Assembly (NCBI RefSeq): GCF_007747995.1
Contig: NZ_CP036276.1
Span: 1,045,001 to 1,109,000, forward strand
Direction of reading: 5' to 3'
Source of the DNA: Symmachiella dynata
GTDB taxonomy: Bacteria; Planctomycetota; Planctomycetia; Planctomycetales; Planctomycetaceae
DNA length: 64,000 nucleotides
Below the pieces are notes generated by a model, which searched no databases, had not been told where the DNA came from, and saw only the letters and a program-made list of their open reading frames with translations. The position numbers and the translations under genes are program-made. Numbering within the stretch: position 1 is the first letter of the stretch; the number at the start of each line of letters is the position of its first letter. Positions 54,401 to 63,203 of the stretch are shown piece by piece.

Positions 54401-55801
54401 ATGCTAGAAAGTCTCACCCAAAGCTTGGCCGACGCACTCAAACCATTACGGTGGCAATCCAGGTTTACACAGAAAGACATTGCCGATCGTCTCGAAGCTG
54501 TTCGGCTGGCATTGCTCAAGGAAGACGTCGCCGATGAGGTCGCCCGGATACTCACCGACCGCATTATTGATGCGACCATTTGCCGCCAAGTGCGCAAGTC
54601 GATGGATCCCTGGCAACAACTCCTCAGAGTGATTTATGAGGAGCTGTTCAAAATGATGGGACAGATCGGCATGCAGGGGGTAGACGCTCAGTCGCTCAAC
54701 CTCCGTGCGGACGGCGAGCTCTCCATCCTGTTGTTGTGTGGCCAGCCGGGAAGTGGCACAACAACGACCTGTGGGAAACTGGCGCTCAAATTGAAGAACA
54801 ACGGATACCGTCTGATGTTGGTGGCAGCTGACTTGCAGAACCCGGCCGGTGTCGAACGGATGAAGGCCATCGGCAGCCAACTGGACGTGCCGGTTTATTG
54901 TGAGGCTTCTAGAAACGACACGGTATTTGATGTTTGCTACAAGGCTCGAAGAGCGGCGCGTGTGGCTGGCAACGTCGATGTCTTGATACTGGATACTTCC
55001 GGCCGGCAACACATGGATAGCAAATGGATCTCAAATTTCACTAGAACAAAACGCCATATGCGTCCTCGGCAGGTGCTCTATGTCTGCGATGCGACGACAA
55101 GTCAAGCAGGAGTGGACACTGCGAAAATCATTCATGACTATCATAAGCTCGACGGCGTGATCCTCACCAAAATGGACGTCGATGCCCACGGTGGGGCGCT
55201 ACTCAGCATGAAACATATGACCGGTATGCCGATCAAATTTTTAGGGGTCGGTGAGCAGTTGGACCAGTTCCAAGAGTTTGATCCTCACCGTATAGCAAAA
55301 CGGATGTTGGGAATCGTAGAGAAGCCGTCGGCGGCAGGGGAGACAATGCGTGATGGGAAATTCACGCTCGATACCTTCCTCTCCACGATGAAGCAGATGA
55401 AAAAGCGAGGCCCGATGGAGGAGGTCATGAAGATGATTCCCGGTATGGGGGCTGCGGTCGAAGCGATCGGCGACATGAACCCCGACGACGACATGAAGCA
55501 GATCGAAGGAATCATTCAGTCGATGACGCCGCACGAACGGAGCAACCCGGACGTGATCGATATCAGTCGTCGTCGTCGGATTGCGAAAGGTTCTGGTGTT
55601 GACCCGGCGGACGTCAATAAACTGCTCAAAGACTTTGGCGGCATGCAGGGGATGATGTCCAAGATGGCCGGGATGTCGATTCGCGAGCGGATGTGGGAGG
55701 TCAAGGAGTTGGGGGAGTACAGACTGTTCAATCCGGATCCGCCAGACGAGATTGAGCCTGAGTTTGATGACGATGTTGAAAACGAAAAGGACGATGAGTG
55801 A
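54401..55801 (+). CDS. Ffh-like SRP GTPase paralogue with defective P-loop
   Basis: This 466-residue protein is a tandem copy of Ffh. It retains the N-domain, G-domain and M-domain order. The G1 P-loop reads GQPGSGTTTT, so the catalytic lysine is threonine at 120; the true Ffh has [11 protein letters not shown]2 reads DLQNPA (usual QRPA), G3 DTSGRQ (usual DTAGR), G4 TKMD (usual TKLD). The M-domain (about 318-430) is nearly identical in DNA to its neighbour. Its tail is short and acidic rather than basic. I infer it binds SRP RNA or signal sequences but does not hydrolyse GTP normally, so it may be a decoy, regulator or decaying copy. Confidence 0.9.
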   Translation: MLESLTQSLADALKPLRWQSRFTQKDIADRLEAVRLALLKEDVADEVARILTDRIIDATICRQVRKSMDPWQQLLRVIYEELFKMMGQIGMQGVDAQSLNLRADGELSILLLCGQPGSGTTTTCGKLALKLKNNGYRLMLVAADLQNPAGVERMKAIGSQLDVPVYCEASRNDTVFDVCYKARRAARVAGNVDVLILDTSGRQHMDSKWISNFTRTKRHMRPRQVLYVCDATTSQAGVDTAKIIHDYHKLDGVILTKMDVDAHGGALLSMKHMTGMPIKFLGVGEQLDQFQEFDPHRIAKRMLGIVEKPSAAGETMRDGKFTLDTFLSTMKQMKKRGPMEEVMKMIPGMGAAVEAIGDMNPDDDMKQIEGIIQSMTPHERSNPDVIDISRRRRIAKGSGVDPADVNKLLKDFGGMQGMMSKMAGMSIRERMWEVKELGEYRLFNPDPPDEIEPEFDDDVENEKDDE

Positions 55802-55828
55802 GCGAATCCCCCGTTGTCAGTTGCCATA

Positions 55829-55875
55829 ATTCACCAATATCCGGCGTTGTCATCCAGCCAGCGCCTTCCTAGAAT
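55829..55875 (+). repeat. Duplicated ffh leader segment, copy 2
   Basis: This is a copy of the 54299 segment, lying between the ffh-like gene and the true ffh. It supports a head-to-tail duplication of about 1.5 kb. Confidence 0.85.
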
Positions 55876-56040
55876 GGACGACTTGGTCATTCGCCTGGAT
55901 TCGTTGCGGCGGCAGCGGTACGGGTGTTCACCTCTTGCTGGTCGCCCGGGCTGGTTCATGTCTGATTTCGCTGCCCCCGAGCCTTACCCTGTGGGGAAGC
56001 GGCGATCGTTTTTTGCCTATAGGGAAATGTGGGATTTGCG

Positions 56041-57531
56041 ATGTTTGAGAGTATCACTCAGGGTTTGACCGGCGCTCTGGATGCGTTGCGCGGCCAAACG
56101 AAACTCACCGAGAAAAACATCGCGGATAGTCTCGGGCAAGTTCGGCAAGCTTTGCTCGAAGCGGATGTTGCCTACGACGTCGCCAAAAGTTTCACCGACC
56201 GCGTTACGGAAAATGCGATCGGTCGAAAAGTGCTCAACTCGATCAATCCCGGGCAACAGCTGGTCGGCGTGGTCTATGAAGAGTTGATCCACCTGATGGG
56301 GCCGGTTGATCATTCTTTGCATCTGGCGGGCAAAGACGAAGTCACGGTCATCATGCTCTGCGGCTTGCAGGGGAGCGGTAAGACGACCACCTGCGGTAAG
56401 TTGTCCCGCATTTTGATGAACAGCGGCCGTCGCCCGATGATGGTGGCGGCCGACTTGCAGCGTCCGGCGGCGATTGAACAGCTCAAAACCCTGGGCGGCC
56501 AACTTGATGTGCCGGTGCACTTTGAGGATCCGCAAGGCAACTCGGCGGTCAACGTCTGTCGTAACGGGCTGAAAGCGGCCAAGGCGGCGGGGAATATCGA
56601 CACGTTGATCCTGGATACCGCCGGCCGGTTGCATATCGACGACGACTTGATGAAAGAGCTGGAGCAGATCGATAACCGGCTGCATCCCAAGCAAGTGCTG
56701 TTTGTCTGCGATGCGATGACTGGACAGGACGCGGTCAATTCCGCCAAGGCCTTTAACGAGGCGTTAGAACTGGACGGTGTGATTCTCACCAAGCTCGACG
56801 GCGACGCACGCGGTGGAGCGGCTTTGAGCGTCAAGCATGTGACCGGGGTTCCCATTAAGTATGTCGGGGTTGGCGAGCAACTCGATAAACTGCAGGAATT
56901 TCATCCCGACCGCATGGCAGAGCGGATTCTGGGGATGGGGGACATGCGGTCGCTGGTCGAAGAGGCTCAGGCCAAATTTGATCAGGAGGAGATGGAGGCG
57001 GCCGAGGAGAAGATGCGTGAGGGGAAATTCACGCTCGATACCTTCCTCTCCACGATGAAGCAGATGAAAAAGCTGGGCCCGATGGGGGAAGTCATGAAAA
57101 TGATTCCCGGCATGGGGGGCGCAGTCGAAGCGATGGGCGACATGAATCCCGACGACGATATGAAGCAGATCGAAGGGATCATTCAGTCGATGACGCCGCA
57201 CGAACGGAGCAACCCGGACGTGATCGACATCAGCCGTCGACGGCGGATTGCGAAAGGCTCTGGTGTTGACCCGGCGGACGTCAATAAACTGCTCAAAGAC
57301 TTTGGCGGCATGCAGGGGATGATGTCCAAGATGGCCGGGATGTCGATTCGCGAGCGGATGCGGGCGGTCAAAGAGCTGGGTGAGGGGGGCCTGATGAATC
57401 CCGGAGCTCAGATTCACCAGACCAAGCAGCGCAGCAAACGGGGACCGCAGGACAAACGCAAAATCCAGCAATTGAAGAAGAAGCAGCGCAAAAACGCCAA
57501 ACAGCAGAAAAAAAGGAATCGCAAGCGGTAA
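56041..57531 (+). CDS. ffh: Signal recognition particle protein Ffh
   Basis: This 496-residue protein, from ATG 56041, binds signal sequences and SRP RNA and delivers ribosomes to FtsY at the membrane. The N-domain is helical (1-90). The G-domain has intact G1 [11 protein letters not shown]2 DLQRPA, G3 DTAGRLH, and G4 TKLD. The M-domain (about 325-440) includes [30 protein letters not shown], which contacts SRP RNA, and a basic C-terminal tail. The upstream neighbour is its diverged paralogue. Downstream rpsP, trmD and rplS form the usual ribosome-biogenesis group. No SRP RNA was recognised in the window. Confidence 0.97.
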   Translation: MFESITQGLTGALDALRGQTKLTEKNIADSLGQVRQALLEADVAYDVAKSFTDRVTENAIGRKVLNSINPGQQLVGVVYEELIHLMGPVDHSLHLAGKDEVTVIMLCGLQGSGKTTTCGKLSRILMNSGRRPMMVAADLQRPAAIEQLKTLGGQLDVPVHFEDPQGNSAVNVCRNGLKAAKAAGNIDTLILDTAGRLHIDDDLMKELEQIDNRLHPKQVLFVCDAMTGQDAVNSAKAFNEALELDGVILTKLDGDARGGAALSVKHVTGVPIKYVGVGEQLDKLQEFHPDRMAERILGMGDMRSLVEEAQAKFDQEEMEAAEEKMREGKFTLDTFLSTMKQMKKLGPMGEVMKMIPGMGGAVEAMGDMNPDDDMKQIEGIIQSMTPHERSNPDVIDISRRRRIAKGSGVDPADVNKLLKDFGGMQGMMSKMAGMSIRERMRAVKELGEGGLMNPGAQIHQTKQRSKRGPQDKRKIQQLKKKQRKNAKQQKKRNRKR

Positions 57532-57534
57532 ATT

Positions 57535-57622
57535 GGGCGAGAACCGGATCTGTGCGTTGGCGAGAAGTGGACTGAAAAGGGTCTGAGGCGGCGCATTTGA
57601 CGAAAATTGCGGTTCTCGGCCC
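57535..57622 (+). other. Long-stem inverted repeat between ffh and rpsP
   Basis: GGGCGAGAACCG (57535-57546) pairs with CGGTTCTCGGCCC (57610-57622) with a single bulged G, across about 63 bases. It starts four bases after the ffh stop. It might end ffh transcription or be an rpsP leader structure. Confidence 0.45.
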
Positions 57623-57797
57623 CTGATGGGTTGCTGTTTCGCGCGGAATTCGTTGAAATTAGCGTTTCCCCGTGGAGACGGTCCGTAAGAACAGATATCA
57701 ACGCGCCCCCGTTAAGATTTCGCGTTGCGAATGACGACAGCGGTGGCTCCATATAACATACGTTTCAGCAGAAATATCAGAGTCTAAGGAGAAGTGC

Positions 57798-58205
57798 GTG
57801 GCAGTTCGTATTCGGATGAAGCGATTGGGACGGCGACACCGCCCGTTTTATCGCATCTGTGTGATCGACCAACGGAAACAGCGTAACGGTAAGTCCATCG
57901 AGGACATCGGGACCTACGATCCCATGATTCGCGACAAGTCGCAGCGGGTTTCGCTGAACATGGAGCGGGTCGACTACTGGGTGTCGGTCGGTGCACAACC
58001 CTCGGAAAACGTGCAGGCCTTGATTAAGAAGGTCAAATTGAACAAATTCGGAGCTGTGAAGACTCCGCCGCCATTGACGGCTCCCAAGCCGCTGCCCGAA
58101 CCGGAACCGGAAGTCGCCGCTGAAGCGGAATCGACTGAAGCAGCTGCCGAAGGTGCTGAGGAAGCTCCGGCAGAAGCAGCAGCCGAAGAAACAGCCGCCG
58201 AGTAA
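57798..58205 (+). CDS. rpsP: 30S ribosomal protein S16 with long acidic C-terminal tail
   Basis: This 135-residue protein starts at GTG 57798, with AAGGAG at 57786-57791. The first about 85 residues are standard S16 (MAVRIRMKRLGRRHRPFYRICVID..., GTYDP, ERVDYWVSVGAQPSENVQALIK), which binds 16S rRNA in the 30S subunit. The last about 50 residues are rich in alanine, glutamate and proline, and are probably disordered. Such tails are seen in some S16 orthologues. It leads the rpsP-trmD-rplS group. Confidence 0.96.
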   Translation: MAVRIRMKRLGRRHRPFYRICVIDQRKQRNGKSIEDIGTYDPMIRDKSQRVSLNMERVDYWVSVGAQPSENVQALIKKVKLNKFGAVKTPPPLTAPKPLPEPEPEVAAEAESTEAAAEGAEEAPAEAAAEETAAE

Positions 58206-58281
58206 ATCGCGCGGGGGTGGCTGCCGTGGAATTCAAGCAGTGGTATTCGAACAGTTGAACATCGAACAGTGATTACCTGAT

Positions 58282-58962
58282 ATGCGGTTCGATATTCTGA
58301 CGTTGTTTCCCGGTCTGTTTGAGAGCTATTTGCAGCAGAGTCTGCTGAAAAAGGCGATCGACGCGGGGTTGGTGGACATCCAGCGGTGGAACATCCGAGA
58401 TTGGGCAACGGGTGTTCACAAGTCGGTGGATGACAAGCCGTACGGCGGCGGACCGGGGATGTTGATTACCTGCGAGCCGACGTTTGATTGCGTCGAAGCG
58501 GTGCAAAAAGCAGCTCCCCAACCGGGGCGGCTGATCATGCTCAGTCCGCAAGGACGGCAGTTGGATCAACAATTGGTATCAGAGTTAGCGGAAGAAGAAC
58601 GGTTGCTGTTGTTGTGCGGCCGGTATGAAGGATTTGACGACAGGATTCGGGAAGGTTTGCAGCCGTTGGAAGTCTCAGCGGGAGATTTCATCTGTAACGG
58701 CGGCGAAGTCCCGGCCATGTTGGTGATCGACGCGGTGATTCGTCTGGTCCCCGATGTGCTCGGTGACGAGACCAGCAGCAAATACGATTCGTTTTCCGAT
58801 TCGGCCCGTCTGGAGTATCCGCAATACACCAGGCCGCGCGAGTTTCGGGGGATGAAAGTTCCCGATGTGTTGTTGAGCGGCAATCACCAAGAGATCGCCC
58901 GTTGGCGCGAACAAGAGAGTCTCAAACGGACTCAAGAACGTCGCAGTGATTTGTTGGACTGA
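58282..58962 (+). CDS. trmD: tRNA (guanine-N1)-methyltransferase TrmD
   Basis: This 226-residue SPOUT enzyme uses S-adenosylmethionine to methylate N1 of G37 in tRNAs, preventing frameshifts. The SAM-binding knot is visible: LIMLSPQGRQLDQ, LLLLCGRYEGFDDRI and GDFICNGGEVPAMLVIDA. The C-terminal domain (about 160-226) with SFSDS...EYPQYTRPREFRG binds tRNA. It follows rpsP directly (76 bases) and precedes rplS; rimM, often between rpsP and trmD, is absent. Confidence 0.97.
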   Translation: MRFDILTLFPGLFESYLQQSLLKKAIDAGLVDIQRWNIRDWATGVHKSVDDKPYGGGPGMLITCEPTFDCVEAVQKAAPQPGRLIMLSPQGRQLDQQLVSELAEEERLLLLCGRYEGFDDRIREGLQPLEVSAGDFICNGGEVPAMLVIDAVIRLVPDVLGDETSSKYDSFSDSARLEYPQYTRPREFRGMKVPDVLLSGNHQEIARWREQESLKRTQERRSDLLD

Positions 58963-59073
58963 GCTGCGAACTAACGAAACGGCAAACTAACTAAATAGAC
59001 CGTGGACCTGTGGCCAAAACAGACTGGTCTGCGGCATTCGATAAGCGAAACGTTAAAACTAAGGGATCGAGTC

Positions 59074-59433
59074 ATGGATCAATTGCTCAAAGCCGTTGAA
59101 GAATCTAGCTTGCGTGAAGAACCGCTGGAATTTGAAATCGGCGACACCGTGGACGTGCATACGCGGATCCTCGAAGGGGATAAGGAGCGGATTCAAATTT
59201 TCAACGGTGTGGTGATCGCCCGTCGTGGTGGCGGGACGCGGGAAACCTTTACGGTTCGCCGCATTGTCGCTGGTGAAGGGGTCGAACGGACCTTCCCAGT
59301 GCATTCGCCGAAAATCGCCAAGTTGGACGTCCTGCGTCACGGACGCACCCGCCGCGCCAAGCTGTACTACCTCCGCGACCGTGTGGGTAAGGCGACGCGT
59401 TTGGCCGAACGTCGTCCCAAGAAAAAGCAATAA
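59074..59433 (+). CDS. rplS: 50S ribosomal protein L19
   Basis: This 119-residue protein starts at ATG 59074 after a GGGATCG region. It has the L19 core: [45 protein letters not shown]...[11 protein letters not shown] and the basic [21 protein letters not shown] tail. L19 lies at the 30S-50S interface of the large subunit. It follows trmD by 111 bases; the group is probably transcribed together. Confidence 0.97.
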   Translation: MDQLLKAVEESSLREEPLEFEIGDTVDVHTRILEGDKERIQIFNGVVIARRGGGTRETFTVRRIVAGEGVERTFPVHSPKIAKLDVLRHGRTRRAKLYYLRDRVGKATRLAERRPKKKQ

Positions 59434-59455
59434 ATCGTTGTTGCAGTTGGGCGTC

Positions 59456-59520
59456 ACTGGCGGCTTGTCCGCCAGTATCGAAGATCGAACGCGCATTCAC
59501 TGCTGGACAAGCCAGCAGTG
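59456..59520. repeat. Pair of hairpins after rplS
   Basis: Two consecutive hairpins lie here: ACTGGCGG/CCGCCAGT (loop CTTGT, 59456-59476) and CACTGCTGG/CCAGCAGTG (loop ACAAG, 59498-59520). They follow the rplS stop and precede yraN. They resemble paired REP-type or terminator hairpins. Confidence 0.65.
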
Positions 59521-59591
59521 GCACCCGAGCCGGTGAACCGCCGCGTAATCACGTAAACTGTTAGAACCCTCGAGCACGCTGGGGGATCGGT

Positions 59592-59987
59592 ATGCGAGGC
59601 TGGTGGGCCAGAGCATTCGGAAATCGAGGCGAGCGGCGCGCCGCCCGATATCTACGCGGCCTGGGCTATACGATCATCGCCCGGCAACACACCAATCGCT
59701 ACGGCGAAGTCGACCTCATTGCTCGTGACGGAGACTGTCTGGTTTTCGTCGAAGTGAAGACCCGCAAGAGCACCGCCGCCGGCCATCCCGCCGAAGCGGT
59801 CGATCGCACCAAGCAAGGCCAGTTGACGCGCGTCGCCTTGGCGTATCTCAAACAGCACGGCTTGTTAAATGCTCGCTCGCGGTTTGACGTGATCGCCATC
59901 ATCTGGCCCGAAGCAGGCCGCACCCCGGAGTTGCAGCACTTCCAAAATGCGTTTCCACCGGTGGGGACGGGGCAGATGTTTTCTTAA
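59592..59987 (+). CDS. YraN family (UPF0102) endonuclease-like protein
   Basis: This 131-residue protein has the family pattern: GNRGERRAARYLRGLGYTIIARQHTN, then GEVDLIARDGDCLVFVEVKTRKS, which carries the D-x(n)-E-x-K nuclease-like motif. YraN proteins share the restriction-endonuclease fold; their physiological role is not settled. Its position after rplS matches its frequent linkage to ribosome biogenesis genes. It overlaps by four bases the convergent gene at 59984. Confidence 0.93.
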   Translation: MRGWWARAFGNRGERRAARYLRGLGYTIIARQHTNRYGEVDLIARDGDCLVFVEVKTRKSTAAGHPAEAVDRTKQGQLTRVALAYLKQHGLLNARSRFDVIAIIWPEAGRTPELQHFQNAFPPVGTGQMFS

Positions 59988-60280
59988 GCTCTGGCGCTAG
60001 TTTGATTTTGAACCGGAGTGCAGAGGAGATAGATCCCCCGTGCCCAAAAAAAGCAGAGCAGCAGGAAGCCGCTCCAGAGAAAGAGCGGCGTACCAAACAG
60101 CAGGGGGGCAATGCCGAACCGCGAACCGATGGCGGTAACTATGTTTAAAACAAAGATCACGTTTAGAATTACTTTTGCTGGCCCGGACGTAGGTACAGAC
60201 CATAGCTTCCGCTGCATTGCCAGCATGAAGAAAAAGAACGGTACGCTGATCAACCAGGCTGCTGCAAAGAAGTGAGCCAT
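59984..60280 (-). CDS. Small membrane protein, unknown
   Basis: This 98-residue protein starts at ATG 60280 with GGAG near the start. It has three hydrophobic segments: FFAAAWLISVPFFFFMLAM, ILNVIFVLNIVTAIGSRFG, and TPLFLWSGFLLLCFFWARGIYLL. No family is recognised. The codon pattern is consistent with a real gene, but I cannot assign a role. Overlap with yraN is only four bases. Confidence 0.6.
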   Translation of the reverse strand: MAHFFAAAWLISVPFFFFMLAMQRKLWSVPTSGPAKVILNVIFVLNIVTAIGSRFGIAPLLFGTPLFLWSGFLLLCFFWARGIYLLCTPVQNQTSARA

Positions 60281-60543
60281 TTCTCCAGTTCCTGTTGCAT
60301 GAAAATCGTTGTCTTGCCGAACGCCGCTGGCTTGATTCTCGCTGTTTTGGAGGAGATTGGCAAGTAGATTTTAGACCAGCGTTGGAAGAGTCTCTGGGGT
60401 GTGCCGTTAGTCAGAAGACGCTGCAATTCGGCGTTCGTGGAATGTGGTGACGGCTTTATTGCATGAAGGGCGTGAATTGCGGCTTCTTGCCGGCTGCGCC
60501 GGCCCCGATTGTGGGGCAATCGCGGCTACCCGGGAAATTTAAT

Positions 60544-61719
60544 TCATTCGCCGGCGCAGAAACGGTAGTAGATCTCGGCGGCTTGCCGCAGTTCCTCAAT
60601 GTCGATCCACTCCGACTCGGTGTGGGCTTGGTTGATCGAACCGGGGCCGCAGACGATGGAGGGGACGCCGGAGGCGGCGATGCGTGAGGCGTTTGTGCCG
60701 TAGGCGACGCCGACTTTTTTGTGCGGGCCGGCGACTGCTGCGACAGACTCCAGCATGCGGTCGGCCAATTTGCTATTGTGCTCATCCGACAGCGAGATAC
60801 CAGTGATCCAAGGAGGCAGCATTTCGAAGTCGACGTCGATATTTTTGCGGAGAAACGCCTCCGTTTCGGCAATCACCGCGAAACCGTCCTCACCGGGAAT
60901 CACGCGGCGGTCGATTTCGATTTCGCAACGATCCGGGACGGTGTTCACACTCAGTCCTCCCTCGATACGGCCCACGCTAATGGTCGCCGGTCCGCAGAGG
61001 GGGTGTGCCGGAATGGTCTCCTTGAGATGTGCGACAAATTTTTGCAAGCCGGACAGGACTTGGCTCATTTTGTAGATAGCGTTCACGCCATCGTCAGGAC
61101 GCGAGCTATGACAGGCGCGTCCGGTCGTTCGCAATTTCCAACGGGTCGCCCCGCGATGGGCCACAACCACGTCTAGGTCAGTTGGTTCGGCAACCACAGC
61201 GACGTCGGGAGCTATCTTCAGAGAGGCAATTCCCCGCCCTGGTTCGGACCACAGTTTGACGAGATCTTTGACGCCGAGTGCTTCGGCTTCTTCTTCGCAG
61301 GAACAGGACATCACGACATTCGCAGCCCCTGCCGGACGCTGGGTGACCAATCGTGCGAAAGCAGCAAGCATAGCGGCCATGCCCCCTTTGACATCGCAGG
61401 CGCCGCGGCCAAAGAGTTTGCCCTCTTGAATGGCCGGTTCAAAGGGCGGAATGGTCATGCCATCGACCGGCACGGTGTCTTGATGGGCATCCAATAAAAT
61501 CGTGGGGCGATCGGGGCCGGCATCATAGCGGGCCAACACGTTAAATCGTCCCGGCAGGACCTCGACTTTTTCGGTCGCCACGCCGAGTGTGGCAAACCAA
61601 TCTTCCAAGAAAGCCGTCATGCGGGCTTCGCCAAACTCAGGCCCGGAAACGTCGCGGCCCATGGGATTGACGCTGGGGATTGCTATGAGCGTTTCTAGTA
61701 ACTCAACGGGGTCGTGCAC
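60544..61719 (-). CDS. M20 family metallopeptidase (ArgE/DapE-like deacylase)
   Basis: This 391-residue dizinc hydrolase has the first metal site LLDAHQDTVPVDG (H79, D81), GRGACDVKGG with a bridging aspartate, and the catalytic glutamate pair EEEAEALG. Later, HRGATRWKL and CGPGSINQAHTESEW (third-metal histidine) match the ArgE/DapE/ACY1 group, which remove acyl groups from acetyl-ornithine, succinyl-diaminopimelate, or similar amino acids. The exact substrate is unknown. No arginine or lysine pathway genes are nearby. Confidence 0.9.
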   Translation of the reverse strand: MHDPVELLETLIAIPSVNPMGRDVSGPEFGEARMTAFLEDWFATLGVATEKVEVLPGRFNVLARYDAGPDRPTILLDAHQDTVPVDGMTIPPFEPAIQEGKLFGRGACDVKGGMAAMLAAFARLVTQRPAGAANVVMSCSCEEEAEALGVKDLVKLWSEPGRGIASLKIAPDVAVVAEPTDLDVVVAHRGATRWKLRTTGRACHSSRPDDGVNAIYKMSQVLSGLQKFVAHLKETIPAHPLCGPATISVGRIEGGLSVNTVPDRCEIEIDRRVIPGEDGFAVIAETEAFLRKNIDVDFEMLPPWITGISLSDEHNSKLADRMLESVAAVAGPHKKVGVAYGTNASRIAASGVPSIVCGPGSINQAHTESEWIDIEELRQAAEIYYRFCAGE

Positions 61720-61864
61720 GGGAAAGCTCCACGCGTTTGGGCTTGAGGCTTGAGGGGACAGGCGTGAGGGTTGGCCGATTCAGGCTGAAGGGAAGGGGGC
61801 GAATCCATAACACATTGCGGTTCGCTGTTTTCTGGCCACTGGCCACTCGCCTCCGGCCACTCTT

Positions 61865-62101
61865 TCAATAGTGTGGAGGCCGTTCCTGAACAGGATCGCG
61901 TTTTTCAGGTTCTTCGCCTAATTTGTCAACTTTCGATCCGAGGCGGTCCAGGCTTTTGGTGAGCGCATCGATTTCGCGCTGTTGCTCCAGCACGACCGAA
62001 TTGACCTTTTGAAAGTCCGCCTGCATGTGCATCACCAGGATTTCTAATTCGGTGACGCGGTTGGCAAGAGTTGGGTCTGCAGCAGGTGTGGGGTCCGACA
62101 T
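61865..62101 (-). CDS. slyX: SlyX family protein
   Basis: This 78-residue protein has a heptad coiled coil (NRVTELEILVMHMQADFQKVNSVVLEQQREIDALTKSLDRLGSKVDKL) and ends in the family's PPHY motif. SlyX proteins are small cytoplasmic coiled-coil proteins; in enterobacteria slyX lies next to slyD. The precise role is unknown. It is 80 bases upstream of the EEP-family gene's end on the same strand order, so co-transcription is possible. Confidence 0.85.
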   Translation of the reverse strand: MSDPTPAADPTLANRVTELEILVMHMQADFQKVNSVVLEQQREIDALTKSLDRLGSKVDKLGEEPEKRDPVQERPPHY

Positions 62102-62180
62102 GGTCGCTTAGGCTCAGGTAGGTGCAATACGAAACAATCCGTACCCTATTCATAACGGTTTTGTCGGCGAAATTCATCCG

Positions 62181-63173
62181 TCATTCCGCAAATCGCAAGG
62201 TGGCGGACACCGCGCGATGATCGGACAGGTCCCCCGCGAGCACTTCATAGGCGACGAAAGTCGCATTGGAGGGGATCAATATCCAGTCGATGACTTGTGT
62301 GGGATTGGTCGAGGAATAGGTCATATCGCTCGGGGTGGGGGCCGCGCGAGGTCGCCATTGAAACAGCCCAGACTCTTGGAGAATCGCCATCGCGTTTTCG
62401 CCGTCGGCGGTAGTTCTAGCGTCCGGAAAACCGGGTGGTGTGGAATTCAAATCACCGGCGACGATTAACGGGACTTCCGATGACTTTGCGACGTCGACAA
62501 TCGCTTTCGCTCCCCGGACACGATTGACTTCGCGGCGATGCTCCAGGTGAACTGCCAGGACCCGCACGCGCTGTTGATCGGGGAGTTGCAGCGTGGCGAC
62601 GACACCCCGTTTGCGACCGACGAGCCAGTCTTCCCAGTCGGCATGCGGCGGCAGGTCGACGACCTGGGCGTCGATGATCGGATACTTGCTTAAGATCGCG
62701 TTGCCGAATTTCCAACTGCCGTACAGAAAACGGAAATCGAGATTACGCTGTTCGACGCGATAAGCAAACCCGGCCTCGGCGGCGATGGCGGCGGCTTGGT
62801 TTTGGTGTCCACTCCAAGTGGAGTCGAAGTCGACTTCGTTGAGCACCACGACATCGGCGTCGGTCCCAGCTAGGAATTGGGCGATCTGCTCAATGCGATT
62901 CCTTTTGGCCGTGTTGGTCCCTTGCCAGTTGTCATCAATCGCGCCGCGACCGTGGGCGATGTTGTATGTGACGATGCGAAGCAACCCAGGCAGGGTATCA
63001 GTCGCTGCGGCGCGTTCGCTCTCCCCATAAACACGGACACGGCGACCGGGGCTGCGGATGCGGCTGACGATGTACGGTCCGACTACCAACAATGCGATGC
63101 AGCCGACAACGACGAAGAGTCGTCGTCGTGTTCGCAACGGCCGCTGATTCTCAGCAGGTGGCGTATCGGACAT
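62181..63173 (-). CDS. Membrane-anchored endonuclease/exonuclease/phosphatase family protein
   Basis: This 330-residue protein has a basic N-terminus and one transmembrane segment (about 19-37), then an EEP-superfamily (DNase I-like) domain: LRIVTYNIAHGRG, VVLNEVDFDSTWSG (catalytic E), ILSKYPI, LAVHLEHR, PLIVAGDLNSTP (catalytic D and N), and DLSDHRAVSATL (catalytic H). Members cleave phosphodiester bonds in nucleic acids or phospholipids, or remove phosphates. The extracytoplasmic location suggests a surface nuclease or phosphodiesterase. SlyX follows on the same strand. Confidence 0.9.
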   Translation of the reverse strand: MSDTPPAENQRPLRTRRRLFVVVGCIALLVVGPYIVSRIRSPGRRVRVYGESERAAATDTLPGLLRIVTYNIAHGRGAIDDNWQGTNTAKRNRIEQIAQFLAGTDADVVVLNEVDFDSTWSGHQNQAAAIAAEAGFAYRVEQRNLDFRFLYGSWKFGNAILSKYPIIDAQVVDLPPHADWEDWLVGRKRGVVATLQLPDQQRVRVLAVHLEHRREVNRVRGAKAIVDVAKSSEVPLIVAGDLNSTPPGFPDARTTADGENAMAILQESGLFQWRPRAAPTPSDMTYSSTNPTQVIDWILIPSNATFVAYEVLAGDLSDHRAVSATLRFAE

Positions 63174-63203
63174 GCGACTGGTGGCATCGGAGAAGCGGGG
63201 CGA

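Noticed and set aside
56017-56694. 225-codon minus-strand frame opposite ffh
   Set aside because: Shadow of a confidently assigned gene; no plausible domain.
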